DNA of 18,557 nucleotides. It comes from VRUE01 sp035260485 (GTDB lineage Bacteria > Actinomycetota > Thermoleophilia > Solirubrobacterales > 70-9). The stretch is from assembly GCA_035260485.1 (NCBI GenBank), contig DATFVC010000086.1, positions 1-18,557 on the forward strand, given 5' to 3'. A model generated the notes under the pieces. It was given only the letters and a program-made list of their open reading frames with translations, was not told the DNA's origin and made no database searches. Made by a program: the position numbers and the translations under genes. Positions 1 to 6,987 of this stretch are shown here, in pieces; position 1 is the stretch's first letter, and every line of letters begins with the position of its first letter.

Positions 1-2540
1 AGGGCGAGGCGACGGCCTTTGAGCTCTGGGACCGAGACGGCGCTCCGCTGGGCCGGATCGGCTCGCTGCGCAGGCGCCCGCTCAGCGCCGAGGAGATCGG
101 CGCCGGGCGGCGCGAGGAGACTCTGTTTGGGATCGAGTGGACCGAGGTCTCATTGACCGGGCGCGACGCAGCGCCCCCCGATGTCGAGCTCATGCGCTGC
201 GAGACCGACGGCGCCGGCAGCTCCAAAGCCGCCCGCAAAGCCGCCCAAACTGCCCTGGAGGCGCTCCAGCGCTGGAGCGCCGATGAGTCCAAGGCCGACT
301 CGCGCCTGGCGCTGATCACCCAGGGCGCCATGGTCACCGCCGATGAGGAGGTCCCCGACTCGGCCGCGACCGCGATCTGGGGTCTCGTCCGCTCGGCCCA
401 ATCCGAGAACCCCGGCCGCTTCGTCCTGATCGACAGCGATGGCTCTGAGGCCTCCACGGCGGCGCTCCCGGCCGCCCTCGGTCAGACCGAGGAGCCCCAG
501 CTCGCCTTGCGCGCGGGGGCAGCGCTCGCGCCGCGCCTTGTCCGGCTGCCCGATGCCCAGCGAAGAGAGGACGAAGCGCCCGTCTTCGACCCCGACCGCA
601 CCGTCTTGCTCACCGGAGCCACCGGCGGCCTCGGCGCCCTGATCGCCCGCCACCTCGTAGTCGAGAACGGCGCCCGCCGGCTGCTCCTGGTCAGCCGCAG
701 CGGCCCCGAGGCAGAGGGAGCCGAGGAGCTGCAGGCAGAGCTCGAGGAGCTCGGCGCCAAGGTCAGGATCGCCGCCTGCGACGTCTCACAGCGCAATGCC
801 CTGGCGGCGCTTCTCGATTCGCTCCCGGCCGAGCATCCCCTGGGAGCGGTGATCCATGCGGCGGGAGCGCTCGCCGACGCGACGATCGAGAGCCTGGGGG
901 AGGAGGATCTGGAGCGCGTCTTCGCACCCAAGGCAGACGCCGCCTGGCACCTGCATGAGTTGACCAGGGATGCGGAGCTGTCGGCCTTCGTCGCCTTCTC
1001 TTCGGCCGCCGCTACCTTCGGCAACCCCGGCCAGGGCAACTACGCCGCCGCCAACTCATTCCTCGACGCGCTCGCTCAAAGGCGCCGCGCCGAGGGCCTG
1101 CCTGCCATCTCCATCGCCTGGGGTCTCTGGGAGACGACAAGCGCGATGACCGAAGACCTCGGTGAGGTGGGCCGAAAGCGGTTGGAGCGCAAAGGGGTCG
1201 GGGCGCTTACGGAGGAGCAGGGCCTGGCGCTCTTCGACGCGGCGCTCGGAGCCGATCGCTCCCTCGCGGTCGCGATCCGGATCCAGTCCCAGGGCCTCAG
1301 GTCCCTCGCTTCGGTCGGCGTCCTGCCGCCGATCTTCAGCGGGCTCATCCGCACCCCGCGCCGTCGTGCCGCCGAGGCCTCCTCAGCCCTGCGCGAGCAC
1401 CTCGCCACCCTTTCCGGCGAGGAGCGCGAGCGCGCCTTGCTCGAGCTCGTTCGATCCCAGGTCGCCGCGGTCCTCGGCCATGAGTCCGCCGATGAGATCG
1501 GTCCCGGCAAGGCCTTCCAGGACCTCGGCTTCGACTCCCTCTCCGCGGTGGAACTGCGTAACCGGCTCGCGATGGTGATTGACATGACGCTGCCGCCGAC
1601 TCTCGTCATCGACTACCCGACCACGACCGAGCTGTCCGCCTTCCTGCACAGTGAGATGGACACGACCGCCGAGCCGACGCCCACCGGCATATCGGCGGGG
1701 AAGGCGTTCCTTCCCTTGCTCGAGGCGGCGCGTCGGCAGGGCAAGTTCGGGGAGTTCACGAACCTGATCACAGCAGCGGCCAATTTGCGACCGACCTTTG
1801 ACTCTCCGCTGAGCGCTGGTGTGTCTCCAAAGGCGATCGAACTCGCCGATGGCGCCGAGGCGCCCAGCCTGATCTTGCTCTCGTCGGTGGTCGCGACCTC
1901 TGGCCCGCAGGAGTACCTGAGGTTCGCAGGAGGGTTCCGAGGCGAACGCGCAGTGCTCGTCCCTCCACATCTCGGATTCATCGAGGGAGAGCCGCTGCCA
2001 AGCACGGTTGGCGTTGCCGCGGCGGCGCACGCCGAGACGATTCTGCGGGACGGCCCCGAGGGTCCGATCGCGCTCGTGGGATATTCGTCGGGCGCCTGGA
2101 TCGCTCATGCGATGGCCGGCTACCTCGAGCAGAAGGGCGTTCCGGCGGCGGCGGTCATCCTTCTCGATCCGCCCGCAACCGTATCGGACGCGTGGGCATG
2201 GTTCGAGCCGTTGCTGCTGACCGGTTTGCAGGAAGGCGATCGAGCCCCCGTCCCCTTGGATGACGCTCGCCTCACGGCTTCGATCGCATATTTCGAGATG
2301 TTTGCCGATTGGCGGCCCCAGGAACTGGCCACACCGGTCGTGATGATGCAGGCGGGCGAGCGGGTCGAAGGGATGGAGAACGCCACCTCGGGACGCCGGG
2401 CTGAATTCTGGGCGCCCCTCACCTCCGTCGTCGACGTGCCTGGCAATCACTTCACGCTGATGACCGATCACGCAAGCAGCACAACGCAAGCAGTTCGAGA
2501 TTTCCTGGACGTGGAAAGTAACCCGAAGGTCGACAGATAG
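1..2540 (+). CDS. Modular type I polyketide synthase, C-terminal part (DH end - KR - ACP - thioesterase), 5' truncated by window edge
   Basis: Frame 3 is open from the first base, so the gene starts outside the window; the TTG at 153 is internal. The first ~50 residues (ELWDRDGAPLGRIGSL...RRPLSAEEI...IEWTEV) look like the end of a DH domain and its linker to KR. A ketoreductase follows: NADPH motif TGATGGLG near 612-635, catalytic Ser at 1002 and Tyr at 1041 (GNYAAANSF). It has LAD where B-type KRs have LDD and Phe where A-type KRs have Trp, so B1-type stereochemistry is likely but unproven. No ER domain lies between DH and KR. The ACP carries GFDSLSAVELRNRL, with the phosphopantetheine Ser codon at 1536. 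The C-terminal thioesterase has GYSSG (nucleophile codon 2085), an LLDPP acid region and GNHF for the catalytic His. It is therefore the last module of an assembly line, which releases the chain. Product unknown. Confidence 0.95.
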   Translation, partial: GEATAFELWDRDGAPLGRIGSLRRRPLSAEEIGAGRREETLFGIEWTEVSLTGRDAAPPDVELMRCETDGAGSSKAARKAAQTALEALQRWSADESKADSRLALITQGAMVTADEEVPDSAATAIWGLVRSAQSENPGRFVLIDSDGSEASTAALPAALGQTEEPQLALRAGAALAPRLVRLPDAQRREDEAPVFDPDRTVLLTGATGGLGALIARHLVVENGARRLLLVSRSGPEAEGAEELQAELEELGAKVRIAACDVSQRNALAALLDSLPAEHPLGAVIHAAGALADATIESLGEEDLERVFAPKADAAWHLHELTRDAELSAFVAFSSAAATFGNPGQGNYAAANSFLDALAQRRRAEGLPAISIAWGLWETTSAMTEDLGEVGRKRLERKGVGALTEEQGLALFDAALGADRSLAVAIRIQSQGLRSLASVGVLPPIFSGLIRTPRRRAAEASSALREHLATLSGEERERALLELVRSQVAAVLGHESADEIGPGKAFQDLGFDSLSAVELRNRLAMVIDMTLPPTLVIDYPTTTELSAFLHSEMDTTAEPTPTGISAGKAFLPLLEAARRQGKFGEFTNLITAAANLRPTFDSPLSAGVSPKAIELADGAEAPSLILLSSVVATSGPQEYLRFAGGFRGERAVLVPPHLGFIEGEPLPSTVGVAAAAHAETILRDGPEGPIALVGYSSGAWIAHAMAGYLEQKGVPAAAVILLDPPATVSDAWAWFEPLLLTGLQEGDRAPVPLDDARLTASIAYFEMFADWRPQELATPVVMMQAGERVEGMENATSGRRAEFWAPLTSVVDVPGNHFTLMTDHASSTTQAVRDFLDVESNPKVDR

Positions 2541-2551
2541 GAGCTATCCGG

Positions 2552-3349
2552 ATGGTGTTGAAGACTCGCAGATGGGGCTCGCCAGATGCTGACAGTGTTG
2601 TTTGCATTCATGGCCTCGCGCAGCATGGCGGTGTTTTTGCGGGTATGGCGGAGAGGCTGGCCGCAAAGGGCCGTTCCGTGTTGGCGGTAGACCTCCGCGG
2701 ACACGGCGACTCGGGTAAAGCGCCCCCCTGGAACATCGCAACGCACGCCGGGGACGTGCTCGAGACGCTCGACGCGGAGGGAATCGATCGTGTCACCTGG
2801 GTCGGGCACAGCTTCGGTGGTTTGCTGGCGGCCACCCTGGCGGCCGAGGCTCCCGAGCGAACCGAGCGTGTGGCCCTTCTCGACCCGGGCCTTGAGGTGC
2901 CGCCGGAGAGAGCCCTTCGGAGCGCCGAGATCGAACGCCTGGATTGGAGCTTCGCCACGGTCGACGGCGCCGTCAACGCGCTGCTGTCAAACGAAGCGGT
3001 CGTGGTCTCGCCGCGCGAGGTCGTCGCGGCGTTCGCTAAGGACGACCTGCGCAAGGGGCCGGATGGTCGCTTCCGCTTCCGCTTCTGCCCCAGCACGGTG
3101 GTGGTGGCCTGGAGCGAGATGACGCTGCCGGCGCCGTCGATCGCTCGGGTCCCGACGCTCCTCGTCGTCGCGGCGAAGCCGCTGTTCGACGTCAGCCGCC
3201 AGCACCGGCGCTACGAAGAGGAGCTGGGCGACCTGTTGACCAAAGTCGAAGCGCCCGGCGGGCACAACGTCCTCTGGGAGTCGCCGGAGGAGACGATCGG
3301 CGCGGTCGAGCGCTTTCTGGAGCCAGTGGGAGAGCCGGCCGCCGGCTGA
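2552..3349 (+). CDS. Alpha/beta hydrolase fold protein
   Basis: A 265-residue alpha/beta hydrolase with an oxyanion HG motif (CIHGLAQHGG, residues 18-27), DLRGHGDSG (47-55), nucleophile elbow GHSFGG (Ser87), a candidate acid at Asp213 and the catalytic His in GGHN (His238). The start is fixed by AGGAG at 2539-2543, 8 nt ahead of the ATG and overlapping the PKS stop codon, so it is cotranscribed and probably translationally coupled with the PKS. It could be an esterase, lactonase, epoxide hydrolase-like enzyme or an editing hydrolase for the polyketide. It lacks the look of a classical type II thioesterase, so the substrate is left open. The first ~100 nt are visibly less GC-rich than the housekeeping genes. 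Confidence 0.88.
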   Translation: MVLKTRRWGSPDADSVVCIHGLAQHGGVFAGMAERLAAKGRSVLAVDLRGHGDSGKAPPWNIATHAGDVLETLDAEGIDRVTWVGHSFGGLLAATLAAEAPERTERVALLDPGLEVPPERALRSAEIERLDWSFATVDGAVNALLSNEAVVVSPREVVAAFAKDDLRKGPDGRFRFRFCPSTVVVAWSEMTLPAPSIARVPTLLVVAAKPLFDVSRQHRRYEEELGDLLTKVEAPGGHNVLWESPEETIGAVERFLEPVGEPAAG

Positions 3350-3357
3350 CCCGGCTC
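3332..3357. terminator. Candidate bidirectional hairpin at convergent gene ends
   Basis: GAGCCGG (3332-3338) pairs with CCGGCTC (3351-3357), with a second nested pairing AGCCGGC/GCCGGCT (3333-3339/3341-3347). It spans both stop codons of the convergent hydrolase and small winged-helix genes, which are only 6 bp apart. There is no U-tract on either side, so intrinsic termination is only a possibility. Confidence 0.3.
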
Positions 3358-3625
3358 AGTCGAGCAGATCGTCGAAGCGCAGGGCGGCACGGCTGGGGAG
3401 GACGACGTCTCCGTTGCGGTGCGCGAGGCCGGCGGCGGTCAGTTCGCGCACCGCGCGCTCGACGGCGTCCTTCAGCGCGAAGTCTTTGGGCTCTCCGGCG
3501 ATCTCTCGCACCAGCTCGCCGACGGTGAGCTGGATCGGATGAAGGGCAAGCAGCAGCCGCAGCACGGTCGCCTCGGCGGCCATGTCCTCCGCGCCGGGGG
3601 TTCGGATTTCGTTTGTGTCGTCCAT
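3356..3625 (-). CDS. Small winged-helix-like protein, function unknown
   Basis: An 89-residue protein starting ATG at 3625. Residues ~15-80 read as helix-helix-helix-wing: a conserved-looking LLLALHPIQLTVGELVREI, then DAVERAVRELTAAGLAHRNGDVVLPSRAALRF. The last part (recognition helix, then a short beta hairpin 'AHRNGDVVLPS') is typical of small winged-helix DNA-binding proteins. It lies 45 bp downstream of the ArsR-like gene on the same strand and probably shares its transcript. I do not recognise a named family. The two small regulators may act together, possibly on the GH15 gene upstream, but that is inference. Confidence 0.7.
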   Translation of the reverse strand: MDDTNEIRTPGAEDMAAEATVLRLLLALHPIQLTVGELVREIAGEPKDFALKDAVERAVRELTAAGLAHRNGDVVLPSRAALRFDDLLD

Positions 3626-3670
3626 TTTGCTTTACCTGCTAAGGGCGCGGACCGCCAAAACTCTCCCCCT

Positions 3671-3988
3671 CTAGCCGCCTTCCGAGCCCAGCTCATCGAT
3701 TTCGTCGAGCATTTTCCGGGCCCACTCTGCAGCCGGTGACCAGCGGTAGAGGGGTGGCGCTGGCCGGCATTTCGGGACGACCTTCAGCGCATTGCGCCTG
3801 ATCAGCACGCGCAGGTGGTAAGCGACCCTGCCCGGCGCCTCGTCCAGCTCAGCGGCGATGTCGCTCAAGCCGACCTCCTCGTCGCTGCGCGTCAGGCGCA
3901 GGATTCGCTCCCGCAGCGGATGCAGGAGCGTCGCGCAGCGATAGTGGCTCTCTTTGTCTCGGCGCTTCCCGCCTTCCTCGGACCCCAT
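3671..3988 (-). CDS. ArsR-like winged-helix transcriptional regulator
   Basis: Translation from the ATG at 3988 gives 105 residues: MGSEEGGKRRDKESHYRCAT, then LLHPLRERILRLTRSDEEVG, LSDIAAELDEAPGRVAYHLR and VLIRRNALKVV. The pattern 'HPLRxxIL...L..sdiA..l......vayHLrvL....l' is that of ArsR/HTH_20 regulators. There are no Cys pairs like those of classical ArsR metal sensors, so metal binding is not supported. An in-frame TTG at 4045 would add 19 residues, but that stretch (RRQEVCRQNISPLYIV) looks non-coding and AT-rich. No Shine-Dalgarno precedes 3988; TATCGT lies 7 nt upstream, which would suit a leaderless start. It follows the GH15 gene by 70 bp on the same strand. Confidence 0.8.
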   Translation of the reverse strand: MGSEEGGKRRDKESHYRCATLLHPLRERILRLTRSDEEVGLSDIAAELDEAPGRVAYHLRVLIRRNALKVVPKCRPAPPLYRWSPAAEWARKMLDEIDELGSEGG

Positions 3989-4018
3989 GCGGCGCACGAT
4001 ATAGAGGGGTGAAATATT

Positions 4019-4041
4019 TTGTCTGCAAACTTCTTGTCTGC
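4019..4041. repeat. 8-bp direct repeat TTGTCTGC, possible operator
   Basis: TTGTCTGC occurs at 4019-4026 and again at 4034-4041, a period of 15 bp, in the AT-rich spacer just upstream of the ArsR-like gene and downstream of the GH15 stop. Its position fits a regulator-binding or promoter element, but ArsR operators are usually inverted repeats, so the role is uncertain. Confidence 0.35.
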
Positions 4042-4058
4042 GCAAGGGATCCTGCGGC

Positions 4059-5954
4059 TCAAACTCCCTCGCGGACTCCGCCCATCTCGCTGAACACCGC
4101 GGTGACGCCGCCGTCTTCGCGCTGCTCGTCGGCGATCACGTGGGAGACGGCATTGATCAGAGCCAGGTGGGTGAACGCCTGTGGGAAGTTGCCGAGGTGG
4201 CGGCCGCTGCGCGCCTCCAGCTCCTCCGCGTAGAGGTCGAGTGAGCCGGCCGCCTCGAGCAGCCGCTCGCAGAGCTCCCGTGCCCGTTGCGGCTCACCGG
4301 TCTCTGAGAGCGCCGAGACGAGCCAGAAGGAGCAGATCAGGAAGGTGCCCTCCTCGCCGCTCAGCCCGTCGTCGGTCTGCTCGACCTTGTAGCGGAGGAC
4401 GAGGCCGTGTTCGGTCAGCTCGTCGGCGATCGCGTCGACCGTCGCGCACACCCGCGGGTCGTCTGGGGGGAGGAAGCGCAGCAGCGGGATCAGGAGCAGC
4501 GAGGCGTCGAGGGCGTCGGTCTCGTAGTGCTGGCGGAAGACCCCCTCGCGAACGCCGCGCTCGAGGATCTCCTCGCGGATCGCATTCGCGGTCCGCTCCC
4601 ATTCGTCGGCGAGCTCGTCGAAGCCGATGCCGCGAGCGAGGCGGACGCCGCGATCGACCGCGACCCAGATCATCAGCTTCGAGGAGACGTAGTGCCGTGG
4701 CTCGCCGCGCGACTCCCAGATCCCCTGGTCGGGGTGGGGCCAGGCGGCGATCGCCGCTTCGACCTGTTCGCGGATCAGTTTGCGGTCGGCCGGCGTGCCC
4801 GTGCCGCGCAGGGCCTTTTCGTGCAGGTAGATCGAGTCGAGCAGCGCCCCCCAGACGTCGTTCTGGCGCTGGTCGAAGGCGCCGTTGCCGATCCGCACCG
4901 GGCGGGCGCCGTCATAGCCTTCGAGGTGGTCGAGGGTTCTCTCGGTCAGCTCTCGCTCGCCGCCGATCCCGTACATGATCTGCAGGTTGGGGTTTTCGCG
5001 GGAGACGGTGACGATGAAGTGCATGAAGTCGCGCGCCTCCTGGTCGAAGCCGAGCGTGTGCAGCGCCCAGAGGCTGAAGGTCGAGTCGCGGATCCAGCTG
5101 AAGCGGTAGTCCCAGTTTCGTTCGCCGCCTGGGGTCTCGGGGAGGGAGGTGGTCGGCGCGGCGAGGATCGCTCCGGTAGGGGTGTAGGTGAGCCCCTTCA
5201 GCACCAGCGCTGAGCGCTGTAGATGGACGCGCCAGGGATGGTCGGGGAAGTTGCCGTCGCGCAGCCATTTGCGCCAGAAGTCTTCGGTCGAGTCGAGCCG
5301 CTCCAGCGCCTCCGGGGCGCTGCGCGGCCCACCGAGGTCGTTGTCGCCCCAAGTCACGGCGCAAAAGCCCGTCTCGTTCTCGCGCAGCTTCATCGTGCCG
5401 CGGGCGGCGCCGCCCGCGATCGACAGCTCCAGGTCGCTGGTCAGATGAAGCCTGACCCCGTCATCGCTGCGGGCGGTCGCTTCGCCGAGCTCGCCGCCGC
5501 TCCAGGACGCGGCCTCCGCTCCGTAGGCGAAGCGCGGCAGGCACTCCATCTCGATCTCGACTTCGCCGTCGATGCAGGTCACCGTCCGCAGCAGCGAGTG
5601 ATCGGACTCGTGCTCGGTCCGCGGGCGCGAGCCCGGCCCCGCCTGCTCGACCCAGTCGCCGATCGTCAAGGCGTCATGGACGACGACCCAGCCGGTATCG
5701 GTCACCCAGGTCGTCTCGATCACCAGCGTGCCGGGCTCGTAACGGCGGCTGATCGGGACGATGACGCCCTTTGGCTTCAGCTTGAAGTGGCCGGCGCCAC
5801 GATCGAGCAGCGCGGTGAAGGCGCTGGGCGAGTCGAAGCGAGGCAGGCAGAGCCACTCGACCGATCCGTCGTAGGAGATCAGAGCGCTGGTGTGGCAGTC
5901 GGAGAGGAAGCCGTAGCTGCCGATCGGCGGGAAGCGGTTCGAACCGGCGCTCAC
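4059..5954 (-). CDS. Glycoside hydrolase family 15 protein (glucoamylase / trehalase-like)
   Basis: A 631-residue, full-length GH15 enzyme. The N-terminal beta domain opens with the family signature IGSYGFLSDCHTSALISYDG, SVEWLCLPRFDSPSAF. The (alpha/alpha)6 catalytic domain begins at ~275 with RNWDYRFSWIRDSTFSLWAL, then LQIMYGIGGERELTE, GNGAFDQRQNDVWGALLD, GIWESRGEPRHYVSSKLMIW (candidate catalytic Glu414), EEGTFLICSFWLV (Glu534/Glu535) and the C-terminal GNFPQAFTHLALINA. The family includes glucoamylases, dextranases and the bacterial alpha,alpha-trehalases; sequence alone does not decide, though actinobacterial members of this length are often trehalases. No signal peptide, so it is cytoplasmic and likely acts on storage carbohydrate. 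Start is GTG at 5954 with no clear Shine-Dalgarno; TAGCTT sits 9 nt upstream. It is divergent from ctaG by 20 bp and leads a - strand run with two small regulators. Confidence 0.93.
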   Translation of the reverse strand: MSAGSNRFPPIGSYGFLSDCHTSALISYDGSVEWLCLPRFDSPSAFTALLDRGAGHFKLKPKGVIVPISRRYEPGTLVIETTWVTDTGWVVVHDALTIGDWVEQAGPGSRPRTEHESDHSLLRTVTCIDGEVEIEMECLPRFAYGAEAASWSGGELGEATARSDDGVRLHLTSDLELSIAGGAARGTMKLRENETGFCAVTWGDNDLGGPRSAPEALERLDSTEDFWRKWLRDGNFPDHPWRVHLQRSALVLKGLTYTPTGAILAAPTTSLPETPGGERNWDYRFSWIRDSTFSLWALHTLGFDQEARDFMHFIVTVSRENPNLQIMYGIGGERELTERTLDHLEGYDGARPVRIGNGAFDQRQNDVWGALLDSIYLHEKALRGTGTPADRKLIREQVEAAIAAWPHPDQGIWESRGEPRHYVSSKLMIWVAVDRGVRLARGIGFDELADEWERTANAIREEILERGVREGVFRQHYETDALDASLLLIPLLRFLPPDDPRVCATVDAIADELTEHGLVLRYKVEQTDDGLSGEEGTFLICSFWLVSALSETGEPQRARELCERLLEAAGSLDLYAEELEARSGRHLGNFPQAFTHLALINAVSHVIADEQREDGGVTAVFSEMGGVREGV

Positions 5955-5974
5955 GAAGGTGCCAAGCTACCACT
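5955..5974. promoter_or_regulatory. Very short divergent start region between GH15 gene and ctaG
   Basis: Only 20 bp separate the two GTG start codons. The two starts mirror each other (GCTCAC at 5949-5954, GTGAGC at 5975-5980) because both proteins begin Met-Ser. On the minus strand TAGCTT lies 9 nt before the GH15 GTG. At least the -35 regions, and probably the whole ctaG promoter, must lie inside the opposite coding sequence. Confidence 0.4.
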
Positions 5975-6871
5975 GTGAGCATCCCCTTCGCCCATCTGGC
6001 CGGTGCCTTCGTCCCGATCGAGGTGATCCCGATCACCCTCTCCGCCGTCCTCTACTGGCACCGGGTGATGGTGCTCCACTGGGACGGGCGCCAGGTGCCA
6101 CTCTGGCGCCAGCTCTGCTTCGGCGGCGGGCTGCTGACGATCTCGGTCGCGCTGTTCAGCCCGATCGGCCACCTCTCCGACGAGCTGGTGATCGCGCACA
6201 TGGGCGAGCACCTGCTGATCGGCGACACCGCCTCGCTGCTGCTGGTGCTCGGCCTGACCCGCTCGCTGCTGCAGCCGCTGCTCGCGATCCGGGTCTTCAA
6301 CCGCCTCCAGGTCCTCACCCACCCGGCCGTCGCCTTCCCGCTCTGGGCGGTCAACCTCTTCTTCTGGCACGTCCCCGCGATCTACCAAGACGCCTATGGC
6401 GCGGCGCCGGTGCACGCGCTCGAGCACACCACCTTCCTCCTCTTCGGCTGCCTGATGTGGATGCCGATCTTCGGGCCGCTGCCCAAGCCACAGTGGTTCA
6501 GCGCCGGCTGGAAGGTCGCCTACGTGATCGCCGTCCGTTTCACCGGCGCGATCCTCGGCAACGTGCTGATGTGGTCCGGGTCGGTGCTGTATCCGATCTA
6601 CGCGCCGGGCGAGCGCTATTGGGGGATCTCGGCAATCACCGACCAGAGCACGGCGGGTGTGATCATGATGGTCGAGGGGACCTTCCTCGCGCTCGGCGTG
6701 CTGGCCTGGGTCTTCTTCGAAGTCGCCCGCGAAGGGACCGAAAAGCAGGACCTGCTCGACCTCGCCCGCGAACGCGGGGTGGAGCTCGACGAGCGCCGCG
6801 CCCAGCGTGCCGTCGCCGCCGGTCACGGGGCCTTGCTGGAGGAGCGGCTCAGCGCCGCGGGCGATGAATAG
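5975..6871 (+). CDS. ctaG: Cytochrome c oxidase assembly factor CtaG (Caa3_CtaG family)
   Basis: A 298-residue polytopic membrane protein with about seven hydrophobic segments. Family hallmarks are the histidine pairs AHMGEH (His75, His79), FFWHVPAIYQDAY (His132) and HALEHTTFLLFG (His147, His151), plus the late DQSTAGVIMMVEGT segment. CtaG proteins of this type are needed to assemble the copper centre of caa3-type cytochrome c oxidases in the cytoplasmic membrane; the histidines and methionines are the plausible copper ligands. The C-terminal ~60 residues (EGTEKQDLLDLARERGVELD...) are a charged cytoplasmic tail. Start is the GTG at 5975, the only usual start codon before the first membrane segment, with no Shine-Dalgarno. 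No oxidase structural genes lie in this window. Confidence 0.9.
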   Translation: MSIPFAHLAGAFVPIEVIPITLSAVLYWHRVMVLHWDGRQVPLWRQLCFGGGLLTISVALFSPIGHLSDELVIAHMGEHLLIGDTASLLLVLGLTRSLLQPLLAIRVFNRLQVLTHPAVAFPLWAVNLFFWHVPAIYQDAYGAAPVHALEHTTFLLFGCLMWMPIFGPLPKPQWFSAGWKVAYVIAVRFTGAILGNVLMWSGSVLYPIYAPGERYWGISAITDQSTAGVIMMVEGTFLALGVLAWVFFEVAREGTEKQDLLDLARERGVELDERRAQRAVAAGHGALLEERLSAAGDE

Positions 6872-6974
6872 GGCCAGAGCCTGGTTCGTGACCGGGCCGC
6901 TCGGGCGCGGGCTGGCCTTCGCGATCGATTTCGCCGTCGCAGTGCGCCGGGGGCTGCTGCGCCGCGCGCGATAG
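6864..6974 (+). CDS. Putative 36-residue small protein overlapping the ctaG stop
   Basis: ATG at 6864 overlaps the ctaG stop (ATGAATAG), a layout typical of translational coupling. The product is MNRARAWFVTGPLGRGLAFA, followed by IDFAVAVRRGLLRRAR. It has a hydrophobic or amphipathic centre (GRGLAFAIDFAVAV) between basic ends, as expected for a small membrane-associated peptide. Its stop codon TAG at 6972 also forms part of the candidate tig promoter. I do not know a named family; a chance ORF is possible at this length. Confidence 0.45.
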   Translation: MNRARAWFVTGPLGRGLAFAIDFAVAVRRGLLRRAR

Positions 6975-6977
6975 GGT
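6972..6977 (+). promoter_or_regulatory. Candidate -10 box (TAGGGT) for tig
   Basis: TAGGGT fits the actinobacterial TANNNT -10 pattern and ends 10 nt before the tig ATG, where no Shine-Dalgarno is present. A leaderless or very short-leader tig mRNA would result. No convincing -35 hexamer is visible. Confidence 0.35.
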
Positions 6978-6987
6978 CCCGCGCTCG

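Noticed and set aside
3989..4045. TTG start for the ArsR-like gene, adding 19 residues
   Set aside because: This stretch is AT-rich, contains the direct repeat and looks like a promoter region rather than coding.
5959..6867. 302-codon alternative frame over ctaG
   Set aside because: Pro/Arg-rich shadow; the ctaG frame has membrane segments and family histidines.
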